A DNA stretch of 64,000 bases. Origin: Domibacillus iocasae. Its GTDB lineage: Bacteria > Bacillota > Bacilli > Bacillales > Domibacillaceae. A program made the translations under genes and the position numbers. Below are positions 8,547 to 16,157 of this stretch, one piece after another. The notes under the pieces were generated by a model. The model had not been told where the DNA came from. It searched no databases and was given only the letters and a program-made list of their open reading frames with translations. Each line of letters starts with the position of its first letter. Within the stretch, counting starts at the first letter, position 1. Where the stretch lies: assembly GCF_001750285.1 (NCBI RefSeq), contig NZ_MAMP01000024.1, positions 248,001-312,000 on the forward strand, read 5' to 3'.

Positions 8547-9431
8547 GCGATTTTCTTTCTTCTCCGCCATAAAAATCTCAACCGTTTCAACAAACGCCTG
8601 CACCTGCCGCAGTTCAAAAGCGTTGTCATAGCCAAGAAGCCATGTATCGCGGCGGATCGGCTCCCCTTCACGGTCAAGAAGAGGAATTTTAAATAAGTCA
8701 CGATCTTGATTAGAAAGCGTAATAGCCGGCAATATTGCATATCCAAGCCCATTAAATGCCATTTGACGGCACGTCTCAATTTGATCCACAACAATGGACC
8801 GTTTCGGCGCCATCTGAAAGCGGTTGTGCCACCACTCCTGTATTTCCTGATCATAATTTGAATCGCTTTTAAATTGAATGAATGGCTTGTCAGTCGACAA
8901 TACATCTTCCACATTTTGAATTTCTTTATCCACTAAATAAAGCGGGTCTTCAAACAAATGAATTTTCCGCCCTTTCCATTCAGGTGTTCCCCGGATAATA
9001 CCGATATGAACATCTCCTTCATAAAGCGCTTTGACAATCTCACTGCTCCACCCGGTGATCAATTGGATTTTCGCATGTGGATACCGCTCAACAAACAGCT
9101 TCAATACTTTTGGCAGCCAGTTTTGCCCTACAATTGTCGCACATGCGATCTTCAGCGTCCCATGCACTTGCGGCTCAAGCAATTGCAGTTCTTCTAGCAG
9201 CTGTTCCTTTTTCTCAAGTGTTTCTTTTGCATATTCGACGATTAGTTCACCGGATGGCGTTAATGATAATCCTTTTGTCGACCGGTTGAAAATTTTAACA
9301 GCCCATTCTTTTTCGATCGTCTGAAGCCTCTGTGAAAGAGCCGGCTGGGATACGAAAAGCCTTTCGGCTGCTTTTCGCATATTCATTTCTTCCGCAAGAA
9401 CTGTCAGCAGGCGGAATTCTGAAAAAGACAC
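8541..9431 (-). CDS. ccpC: LysR-family regulator CcpC
   Basis: LysR-type transcription factor of 296 residues. The N-terminal winged helix-turn-helix (MRKAAERLFVSQPALSQRLQTIE, about residues 18-40) is followed by a LysR substrate-binding domain. Alignment from memory to B. subtilis CcpC (YkuM) is close throughout (for example ITGWSSEIVKALYE and DTWLLGYDNAFELRQVQAFV). CcpC represses the citrate-branch genes citZ and citB in response to citrate. The start is a GTG, with AAGGAG lying inside the last codons of the upstream MFS gene, so the two are probably co-translated. Upstream of dapH as in B. subtilis, where the flavodoxin genes ykuNOP intervene. Confidence 0.9.
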   Translation of the reverse strand: MSFSEFRLLTVLAEEMNMRKAAERLFVSQPALSQRLQTIEKEWAVKIFNRSTKGLSLTPSGELIVEYAKETLEKKEQLLEELQLLEPQVHGTLKIACATIVGQNWLPKVLKLFVERYPHAKIQLITGWSSEIVKALYEGDVHIGIIRGTPEWKGRKIHLFEDPLYLVDKEIQNVEDVLSTDKPFIQFKSDSNYDQEIQEWWHNRFQMAPKRSIVVDQIETCRQMAFNGLGYAILPAITLSNQDRDLFKIPLLDREGEPIRRDTWLLGYDNAFELRQVQAFVETVEIFMAEKKENRL

Positions 9432-9435
9432 GATA

Positions 9436-10884
9436 TTATTCTCCTTTCTTCAAAAACAAAAGCAACGCAAATGAAACGGCTGCAAATAAAAAGACAACCA
9501 AGTAAACAGCTTGTAAGGAAGAAATCAGACCCTCGCTCAAAATAAAACGCGCAGATTCGCTCATATTAGTTTGTTCACCAAGCAATTCGTTCACAGAGTT
9601 GATCGTCAGCCCTTCTGCACCTTCCTTTCCTGCCAAATAAGCAGCCAGCCTGCTGTTTAATACACCGCCCAACAGTGCTGCGCCAATTGTATTGCCGATA
9701 TTACGCATAAACATATTAGAAGCTGTAGCAGCACCTCGTTCATGCCAGCCGACAGAATTTTGAATCGAAACAATAAATGCCGTAGAAGTAAGACCCATGC
9801 CAACCCCTGTGACAAAAGAAGACGCCGCTGCCCACCAAGGGCCAAAATCCGGATTCATCAGCATAAACATCAGACCGCCCGCCAGTAAAGCCCCGCCGCC
9901 GATCAGCGTCGTTGTCCGATACCCGGCTGAATGGAGCAGACGCCCTGATAATGAAGACGCAATCGGCCAGCCAATAGACATAGCAGTCAGTGTAAACCCA
10001 GCGACTGTTGCATTTTCGCCCATAACCCCTTGTACATATGTGGGCAAAAAGGTTGAAACGCCAATCAGCATAATCCCGGTTGTTAATGAAACAAGATTCG
10101 CAATTAAAATCGGCCGGACTTTCCATAAATGAAAAGGTACCATTGGAGACTGGGTACGACGTTCATGAATTGCGAAAAAAACAATCGATAGAACACCGAC
10201 AATCAAAAGTGGCACTTCATACGCTGTCTTCCCCTGTTCAACCAACAGGTACATGAATGAAGAAATACCTGTTAAAAATAGAAACGTACCAATATAATCG
10301 ATATCGGGTTTTTTCTTTTCAATTTTTTCATGCAAAAAGAAAAAGAGCATAAAAATCGAGATAATCCCGAGCGGCACGTTGATCCAGAACACCCAGCGCC
10401 AAGAAACGTATTCAACGAGCAGCCCGCCAAGCGCCGGACCGGACACAGCAGAAATTCCCCATACACTTGCGAGATATCCTTGAACTTTAGCACGCTCTTC
10501 TTTCGTGTAAATATCACCTACAATGGTCGTTGCAACGGGCATCACTGCTCCTGCACCGATTCCTTGTATAAAACGAAAAATAATCATTTGTTCCATTGAA
10601 CCAGCCAACCCGCACAGAACAGAACCGATTAAAAAAATGATGATACCCGTAAAAAGGACCGGACGGCGGCCGAAAATATCAGACAGCTTTCCATAAATTA
10701 AAACGGTAGCCGCATTCATTAACAAGTAAGCGGAGAACACCCAGCTGTATAACGAAAAACCGCCGAGATCCGCAACAATATCCGGCATCGCTGTCGCAAC
10801 AATCGTTGCTTCAATGGCTCCCATAAACATGGCAAGCATAACAGCGGCAAGAACAAGCGGCCGGTTTGTTTTTTGTTGTTTCAT
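9436..10884 (-). CDS. MFS multidrug exporter, DHA2 (EmrB/QacA) family
   Basis: A 482-residue major-facilitator protein with about 14 hydrophobic segments, typical of the drug:H+ antiporter-2 family. Seen: motif A-like GKLSDIFGRRPV near residue 65, the antiporter motif C-like WGISAVSGPALGGLLVE near 145, and an internal hydrophilic loop. Substrate cannot be told. The start ATG has GAGGTGGG upstream. Its stop codon is four bases from the ccpC start, an arrangement I do not recall from B. subtilis. Confidence 0.85.
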   Translation of the reverse strand: MKQQKTNRPLVLAAVMLAMFMGAIEATIVATAMPDIVADLGGFSLYSWVFSAYLLMNAATVLIYGKLSDIFGRRPVLFTGIIIFLIGSVLCGLAGSMEQMIIFRFIQGIGAGAVMPVATTIVGDIYTKEERAKVQGYLASVWGISAVSGPALGGLLVEYVSWRWVFWINVPLGIISIFMLFFFLHEKIEKKKPDIDYIGTFLFLTGISSFMYLLVEQGKTAYEVPLLIVGVLSIVFFAIHERRTQSPMVPFHLWKVRPILIANLVSLTTGIMLIGVSTFLPTYVQGVMGENATVAGFTLTAMSIGWPIASSLSGRLLHSAGYRTTTLIGGGALLAGGLMFMLMNPDFGPWWAAASSFVTGVGMGLTSTAFIVSIQNSVGWHERGAATASNMFMRNIGNTIGAALLGGVLNSRLAAYLAGKEGAEGLTINSVNELLGEQTNMSESARFILSEGLISSLQAVYLVVFLFAAVSFALLLFLKKGE

Positions 10885-10903
10885 TTTCCCACCTCAAATT
10901 CAA

Positions 10904-10932
10904 GAAAAAAAAGACCCGCCGCTTGGCGGATC
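10904..10932 (-). terminator. Terminator after darB
   Basis: Minus strand GATCCGCC-AAGC-GGCGGGTC followed by TTTTTTTTC, four bases after the darB stop codon and before the MFS gene. Confidence 0.85.
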
Positions 10933-10936
10933 TTCA

Positions 10937-11377
10937 TTAATTTAGCTGATCAACATAATAATTCAGCTGTTTTAAAATAACCCGTCTCGTTAAAATCCCC
11001 TTAAAATGGCCTTCTTCATCCGTTACGCATAAAAAAGGATGATTAATAAGCAGGCCGAGCGCTTTTCGAAAATGATCATGGATGGTTAATCTCGGTTTAT
11101 CAACAGCCATCACTTGTTCCACTTTTAATTCCTCTAATCGCTCAAATTCCACACGTTCAAGACCAAGCAGTGCTTCAGTGATCATTGGGATGCTGATCAG
11201 CCCTTCAAGCCTGTATTTCGTGTCAAGCACTGGAATCGCCGTGTAGCCGCTTTTTGTTAAGACTAGCAGCGCATGTTCCAAGCTGTTTCCACGCTGAACA
11301 AAAGCGACTTTTTCTCCCGGAATAATATAATCCATTATATTGGTTTGCAGCACATCTTTGTTTTCAAAGGAAATCAT
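10937..11377 (-). CDS. darB: CBS-domain protein DarB (YkuL)
   Basis: A 146-residue protein made of two CBS domains, about residues 10-65 and 80-140. It matches B. subtilis YkuL/DarB, which binds c-di-AMP and, when free of it, stimulates the (p)ppGpp synthetase Rel and pyruvate carboxylase. Shared blocks include NSLEHALLVLTKSGYTAIPVLD and the C-terminal TRRVILKQLN. The ATG at 11377, eight bases after GGGAG, gives the family length; a longer frame upstream runs through the promoter. The upstream region has an extended -10 promoter and a cre-like site. Confidence 0.9.
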   Translation of the reverse strand: MISFENKDVLQTNIMDYIIPGEKVAFVQRGNSLEHALLVLTKSGYTAIPVLDTKYRLEGLISIPMITEALLGLERVEFERLEELKVEQVMAVDKPRLTIHDHFRKALGLLINHPFLCVTDEEGHFKGILTRRVILKQLNYYVDQLN

Positions 11378-11397
11378 TACTTGTCTCCCTTTTCTTT

Positions 11398-11427
11398 TTG
11401 TAAGCGCTTTACTCATCTTCTATTATA
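11398..11427 (-). promoter_or_regulatory. Extended -10 promoter of darB with cre-like CcpA site
   Basis: Minus strand TGCTATAAT (TATAAT at 11422-11427) is an extended -10. Just downstream, read on the plus strand, TTGTAAGCGCTTTACT (11398-11413) resembles a catabolite-responsive element with a CG core and arms TGTAA/TTAC. It would cover about +3 to +17, a repression position. Confidence 0.55.
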
Positions 11428-11502
11428 GCAAAATGTTCTTAGTCTGCGCCAGAGAAACGAGCCGTTCTTAAAAAAAAGATCCGGCCCCGGCAAGTCGTTT
11501 TG

Positions 11503-11763
11503 TTACTCTTGCGCTTCTTGTTTAGCTTCTTGAAGAAGTTCAAAGATTTCAATCGCTGTCATATCAATATCGTCAAAAGGATATTTGCTTCCTTTTCCAT
11601 CTTTATCATATACTTCAAGTTCAAATGTGTCTTTGTTTGGAAAATATTTCACTTGGCAAAGTGTTTTGCCGTTCAATTCAAATAGGCGCTGCTGGACTTC
11701 TCCCTGCTCGCCTCCCTCCTGCAGTGATTTTAAACGCTGTACGATTCCAACTAACTGTGACAT
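11503..11763 (-). CDS. ykuJ: YkuJ family protein
   Basis: An 86-residue cytoplasmic protein matching B. subtilis YkuJ (79 residues): both start MSQL, and both share VKYF, TFEL and YPFDDIDM..IEIFELLQ. The fold is known from structural genomics but I know of no assigned function. The start is the ATG at 11763 with AAAGGGG upstream; the longer frame lacks a binding site. The C-terminus is longer by about seven residues, ending in a KQEAQE tail. It sits between darB and a small membrane protein, in the B. subtilis order. Confidence 0.85.
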   Translation of the reverse strand: MSQLVGIVQRLKSLQEGGEQGEVQQRLFELNGKTLCQVKYFPNKDTFELEVYDKDGKGSKYPFDDIDMTAIEIFELLQEAKQEAQE

Positions 11764-11875
11764 ATATTGTCGACCCCTTTCATAATCGTTATCCATTTAG
11801 TAAGCACAAGAAATATACCATACATCCCTTGTTTAATCCAATATTTTTGTCCTCTTTTTTCAATTCAATAAAAAT

Positions 11876-11900
11876 AAAAAAGACGCTTAAATCAGCGTCC
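11876..11900 (-). terminator. Terminator of the small membrane-protein gene
   Basis: Minus strand GGACGC-TGATTTAA-GCGTC followed by TTTTTTA. The 5' arm contains the last two codons and stop of the upstream gene. Confidence 0.75.
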
Positions 11901-12110
11901 TTTCATCCAAACAATGATGATGATCCCTAAAAAAACGACAAATGCCGCTATATACAGCCAAATGATCGGATTCAGCCCGTAAGGATGTTGCTGGACCGGC
12001 TCTGGATTGTCAGTATCCTTTCGTCCAAAGGCGCCCGACCGCTTCATAATGGCCGCTGTCCAGAGGCCGCCGCCGATCAGAACAGCAGCCGATAAAATCA
12101 TCCAGATCAT
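11892..12110 (-). CDS. Small two-helix membrane protein, unknown function
   Basis: A 72-residue protein I do not recognise. It has two hydrophobic segments, about residues 2-21 and 48-68, separated by a polar stretch rich in Lys/Arg, Asp and Pro. The chosen start is the ATG at 12110, preceded by AAGGGG at 11 bases; a frame open further upstream would add 21 residues without hydrophobic character. It lies 66 bases downstream of ykuI and is probably co-transcribed with it; a terminator closes the unit. Confidence 0.55.
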   Translation of the reverse strand: MIWMILSAAVLIGGGLWTAAIMKRSGAFGRKDTDNPEPVQQHPYGLNPIIWLYIAAFVVFLGIIIIVWMKGR

Positions 12111-12176
12111 GGTTAAAGCATCCCCTTTACATTTCAGGATGCTTCCATTGTTTCCAGGTCCAGCGTGTTTCATACG

Positions 12177-13382
12177 TTAATACAATAATCCATCCTGGTC
12201 GTACAAATACTCATATGGAATATCAAAAAACAAGTATTCATGTTCATTGACAGGATAAGAGAATGTCCGGATTGTTTCACCCGTTTCGATGTCATTGTAC
12301 AAGTCGGAAATTAAGCCGCCGCCATTTTTATTCATCCGAACAATATTTTCGAGAAAATATGGTCGCCAGCTCCAGTTTTTGTCCAAATATTCCGGTTGAA
12401 AAATCCACTGCCCTTCTTTTTTAAAATAGTTGGGCGTTAATTCAAATCCATTTTCATCACAAATATAAAGCCGAAAGCACATTTCATTAAACTCCTGTGC
12501 AATGTCTTCAAGCAGCTTTTCTTTTGGAATCGATTTTGACTTAGCGATCATTGCACCAAGACCAATTTCTAATTGTTCAGCGAGTGCATAAACGCTGCCG
12601 AGGGCTTTTTTCTCGTATGAAATAAACCGACTGCACTTTTCTCGCAGCATCTCTTTCAGTCCGTCGGGTTCCGCAAAGTCCGGTGACGGCTCCGCCAAAT
12701 AAAAACCTTGATAATAACGTCCGCCGTTTTTCCATGCATACTGCAGCTGATATTCTGCTTCCACCGTTTCAAAAAGAAGAGATGCACCAATTTTGCGTGC
12801 AAACATAGAAAGCGAATAAACGATGTTTTTGTAAGACTGGTCACTGGCGTCTTTTCGTAATGCACGTAAACTTATTTTTAAAATATCGGGTGACGACCCG
12901 GCAAAATGGCGAATATCGCCGTCTACTTCTCCGATATGATCAACCGCAAGCCGGATGCCAAGCGTTTTATAGTAACGCAGCACATTATCAAGAGACTTGC
13001 TATAGTCAGCTTCTGATATTTCGAGAACAATTTGCTCATGCTTTAATCCTTTTTCAGCATACTCATCTAAAATGGCTAAAAAAGATTCACCATAATCTTC
13101 GAGAAGGCCTGCTGCTTTGCGGTTTATGAACAGCATTTCTGTTCTGCCTGTTTCCGTAAATGCATCAAGCGCTTTTCTGACAATAACGTCCTCCACTTCA
13201 CGACGGTAGTCATCCGGTGTATCCTCATCAAGAAAAAAATGCCCGAGGCTTTGGGCGGCTTCATTTTCTATGTAACGTCCTAACACTTCATATCCAATAA
13301 TTTTATGTTCATCGGCGCTGAAAATCGGCTGGTAATACGGCACGACACGATCCAGATTGCTCATAATTTCAAGTGCATCCAT
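12177..13382 (-). CDS. ykuI: EAL-domain protein YkuI
   Basis: A 401-residue protein with an EAL domain (about residues 8-245) and a C-terminal PAS-like YkuI domain (about 255-400). It matches B. subtilis YkuI, whose structure binds c-di-GMP but for which no phosphodiesterase activity was shown, as far as I recall. Seen: EVLGR in place of EALLR, and AVDHIGEVDG where active enzymes have DDFG(T/A)G, so the catalytic aspartate pair is altered. This suggests a binding or sensor role rather than c-di-GMP breakdown. GGGGG lies seven bases before the start. Confidence 0.88.
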   Translation of the reverse strand: MDALEIMSNLDRVVPYYQPIFSADEHKIIGYEVLGRYIENEAAQSLGHFFLDEDTPDDYRREVEDVIVRKALDAFTETGRTEMLFINRKAAGLLEDYGESFLAILDEYAEKGLKHEQIVLEISEADYSKSLDNVLRYYKTLGIRLAVDHIGEVDGDIRHFAGSSPDILKISLRALRKDASDQSYKNIVYSLSMFARKIGASLLFETVEAEYQLQYAWKNGGRYYQGFYLAEPSPDFAEPDGLKEMLREKCSRFISYEKKALGSVYALAEQLEIGLGAMIAKSKSIPKEKLLEDIAQEFNEMCFRLYICDENGFELTPNYFKKEGQWIFQPEYLDKNWSWRPYFLENIVRMNKNGGGLISDLYNDIETGETIRTFSYPVNEHEYLFFDIPYEYLYDQDGLLY

Positions 13383-13451
13383 AAATTAGCCCCCTATTCC
13401 GTCAAATCGTTTATTATTATACATGACTTTTAACAATTATGCTGTGAATTA

Positions 13452-13638
13452 GAAAAGCGCAAGACGCCGTCTATCGGCGACAATCATAAGACGATTACTG
13501 ACGGAGGCGCTTTCTGTTTCTAGAAGGACTTGGCTGGGTTGGGTAGATGGAACGAAAGCTAAGAACGCAGCTTCCGGCTGCAACACTTTTGTGGCCCACA
13601 TCGTGTGGGGCTCGATCATGTCTGGAGCTGGGCAGCGG
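13452..13638 (+). repeat. Intergenic repeat relic, fullest copy (copy B)
   Basis: Non-coding segment of about 190 bases containing several small inverted repeats, for example CCGTCTATCGG, GCAGCTTCCGGCTGC and CCCACATCGTGTGGG. Two further decayed relatives are visible at 5187-5269 (minus) and 31262-31352. The block from CTAAGAACGCAGC to the end resembles intergenic repeats I recall from Bacillus and Geobacillus genomes; this is from memory. With the treR terminator it fills the gap between ykuI and treR. Confidence 0.6.
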
Positions 13639-13649
13639 CCAAAAACATA

Positions 13650-13681
13650 TAGAAAGAACCCGGCACAAGACTGCGCCGGGC
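13650..13681 (-). terminator. Terminator after treR
   Basis: Minus strand GCCCGGC-GCAGTCTTGT-GCCGGGTTCTTTC, starting right at the treR stop codon. Confidence 0.8.
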
Positions 13682-14400
13682 TACTTCATATGGCGACGAG
13701 CAAAATCGACGAATCGAAATTTATCCGGCCGGTGCCTTGATTCCGTATATTGAAAAAGGCTTGCGTCATCTAAATACACGTAGTTACGAACGACGACAAC
13801 GTGTGCAAAACCATTTGTATGAAGAAAATCCATGTCTTCATTGGTACATGGCTCTACTGTGATTTCTTTTTTCGCAAAACTGATCGTCAGCCCAAGCTCC
13901 TGCTCGATATAGGCATAGATTGATTTTCCACATATGTCCTCTGTCAGCGCTGGAATATGCTTTTTCAACAAAAAATCTTTATCCAAAATAACGCGTTCCC
14001 CGTCAAATGTACGCACACGGATGACTTTCCATACTTCTTCTTTTACGCTGCATTGAAGCTGATGCTGCAAATAAGGATCCGGAAGAATCAAGCGGAATTC
14101 TTCCACACTCGTTTGGATGGCGCCATTCATTTGATCCGCCAATTCTTTAAAACTGACGAGTCCTGAAATGGGGAAACTCGCACGGCTTGTGTCGAGGACA
14201 ACAGAGCCTTTGCCACGCAGCTTTTGAATATACCCATTTTGCGAAAGAAGAGTGAGCGCTTTACGAATCGTTTCTCTTGACGTTTCATAGCGGGCCGCAA
14301 GTTCGTGCTCTGATGGAATCAGTTCGCCCGGTTGAAATGTGCCATCTTTCATTTTTCCAGCGAGCTCTTCATAAATGTTTTTATATTTATTTTTTTTCAT
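13681..14400 (-). CDS. treR: Trehalose operon repressor TreR (GntR family)
   Basis: A 239-residue GntR-family regulator: winged helix-turn-helix at about residues 10-70 (PGELIPSEHELAARYETSRETIRKAL), then a UTRA ligand domain at about 90-235. It is expected to repress treP-treA and to release DNA on binding trehalose-6-phosphate. Last gene of treP-treA-treR, 49 bases after treA, with AGGTG before the start. Palindromes matching the known TreR operator lie upstream of treP. Confidence 0.92.
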   Translation of the reverse strand: MKKNKYKNIYEELAGKMKDGTFQPGELIPSEHELAARYETSRETIRKALTLLSQNGYIQKLRGKGSVVLDTSRASFPISGLVSFKELADQMNGAIQTSVEEFRLILPDPYLQHQLQCSVKEEVWKVIRVRTFDGERVILDKDFLLKKHIPALTEDICGKSIYAYIEQELGLTISFAKKEITVEPCTNEDMDFLHTNGFAHVVVVRNYVYLDDASLFQYTESRHRPDKFRFVDFARRHMK

Positions 14401-14449
14401 TTCTGTTCACCTGCATGATATCATTCTTTCCACTGTAACATAAAATAGA

Positions 14450-16111
14450 TTAATTAAACAGGCGGTACACAGTGCTTTCATACGGTGTTAAGGTCCAATC
14501 CGAAAGAACTTTTTGAGCAGATGGTTCATTAGACAGGATAAGCTCTGACTTCATTTCTTTAAACTCTTCCGGTACTGCAAATGGAGCAGACTCTTCATAA
14601 AAGTTATTAACGACAAGCCATTTTTCATCTTCAAGCTCACGCACATAGACGAATAAAGAAGGATTTTCTTTAAGAAGAAGGCGATAGCACCCTTCGCGCA
14701 AAACGGCTTCCCGCTTCCGCAGTTGAATTAATTTTTTATAATGCTTAAAAATAGAACCTTCTTCCTTTTGTGCGGCTTCCGCATTAATTTTGCGGTAATT
14801 AGGCGCAACATCAATCCATGGGGTGCCATCAGTAAATCCGGCATTCGGACTATCATTCCATTGAACAGGTGTCCGGCTGTTGTCTCTTGACTTCTGTTTT
14901 AAGATCGTGATTACATCTTGTTCAGCAATGCCTTGATCAATGAATTCTCTATACATATTTAACGATTCAACATCCCTGTATTGTTCAATTCGATCAAAAT
15001 CAGGGTTTGTCATGCCGACTTCTTCCCCTTGATAAATGTACGGCGTTCCTTTCATCAAATGAATCACATTCGCCAGCATTTTTGCCGATTTCACGCGATA
15101 CTGCTGATCATTTCCATATCGGCTGACAATTCGCGGCTGATCATGGTTGCACCAAAACAGGGCATTCCAGCCGCCTCCTTTGTCCATTTCAACCTGCCAG
15201 GTAGACAGGACGTCTTTCAGCCATAAAAAATCAAACGGGGCCGCTGTCCATTTTTCGCCGTCTGGGTAATCAGCTTTTAAGTGATGAAAGTTAAACGTCA
15301 TCGCCAATTCTTTTGAATCTGGATGCGAGTAACGGATGCAATGCTCAATCGTAGTAGAAGACATTTCGCCAACTGTCAGCAATTCATAATGAGAAAAAAC
15401 TTCATCATTCATTTCACGTAAAAATTCATGAACACGGGGACCGTCTGTATAAAACCGCCGCCCGTCTCCTTCAAAATCATCTGGGAATGACTGATTTTTG
15501 GAAATTAAATTAATGACATCGAGCCGAAAGCCGTCAATTCCTTTTTGGAGCCAAAAATGCATCATTTTATATAGATCTTGACGAAGCTGTTTATTTTCCC
15601 AATTTAAATCTGCTTGCGTACGATCAAATAAGTGCAAGTAGTATTGGCTGCTTTCTTCATCGTAAGCCCATGCCGATCCGCCAAATTTTGATTTCCAATT
15701 GTTTGGCGGGCCACCGTTCACTCCATCTTTCCAAATGTAATAATTTCGATAAGGGGAATCCGGTTTTTTTGACTGCTTGAACCAGTCATGCTCAGTAGAA
15801 GTATGATTGACGACAAGATCCATCACAATCTTTATGTTCCGCTTGTGCGCTTCTGCCAGCAGATTTTCCACATCGTCCATTGTGCCATAATCCGGATTGA
15901 CCCGGTAATAGTCACTAATATCGTAACCATTGTCTTTTTGCGGTGATTCATAAATCGGCGTCAGCCAAAGGACATCAACACCGAGATCGTGTAAGTAATC
16001 GAGCTTTTCGATAATTCCTTGAATGTCACCTATTCCGTTTCCGGTCGTATCATTAAAGCTTTTTGGATAAATTTGATAAACAACGCTTTTTTTCCACCAC
16101 TGTTCACTCAT
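14450..16111 (-). CDS. treA: Trehalose-6-phosphate hydrolase
   Basis: Glycoside hydrolase family 13 enzyme of 553 residues that splits trehalose-6-phosphate, produced by TreP, into glucose and glucose-6-phosphate in the cytoplasm. Visible conserved regions: VMDLVVNHTS, GFRLDVIN with the catalytic nucleophile Asp near residue 199, the acid/base Glu in TVGEM, and FWCNHDQPR. AGGAGG precedes the ATG at 16111. A terminator-like hairpin stands between it and treP. The length fits B. subtilis TreA (561). Confidence 0.93.
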   Translation of the reverse strand: MSEQWWKKSVVYQIYPKSFNDTTGNGIGDIQGIIEKLDYLHDLGVDVLWLTPIYESPQKDNGYDISDYYRVNPDYGTMDDVENLLAEAHKRNIKIVMDLVVNHTSTEHDWFKQSKKPDSPYRNYYIWKDGVNGGPPNNWKSKFGGSAWAYDEESSQYYLHLFDRTQADLNWENKQLRQDLYKMMHFWLQKGIDGFRLDVINLISKNQSFPDDFEGDGRRFYTDGPRVHEFLREMNDEVFSHYELLTVGEMSSTTIEHCIRYSHPDSKELAMTFNFHHLKADYPDGEKWTAAPFDFLWLKDVLSTWQVEMDKGGGWNALFWCNHDQPRIVSRYGNDQQYRVKSAKMLANVIHLMKGTPYIYQGEEVGMTNPDFDRIEQYRDVESLNMYREFIDQGIAEQDVITILKQKSRDNSRTPVQWNDSPNAGFTDGTPWIDVAPNYRKINAEAAQKEEGSIFKHYKKLIQLRKREAVLREGCYRLLLKENPSLFVYVRELEDEKWLVVNNFYEESAPFAVPEEFKEMKSELILSNEPSAQKVLSDWTLTPYESTVYRLFN

Positions 16112-16130
16112 TATGAAGTCCTCCTAATAG

Positions 16131-16157
16131 AAAAAAAGGGCAGAGTCCGCCCTTTAT
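16131..16157 (-). terminator. Hairpin terminator between treP and treA
   Basis: Minus strand AAAGGGC-GGACTCT-GCCCTTTTTTT, overlapping the end of treP and 20 bases before the treA start. It probably lowers treA relative to treP or marks an RNA processing point. Confidence 0.7.

Noticed and set aside
11468-11492. Terminator after ykuJ
   Set aside because: CCGGGGCCGG with a T-run can form only a three-base-pair stem with a normal loop; too weak to call.
13547-13753. 68-codon plus-strand open frame
   Set aside because: It lies in the repeat relic and runs antisense into treR; no ribosome site and no protein-like composition.
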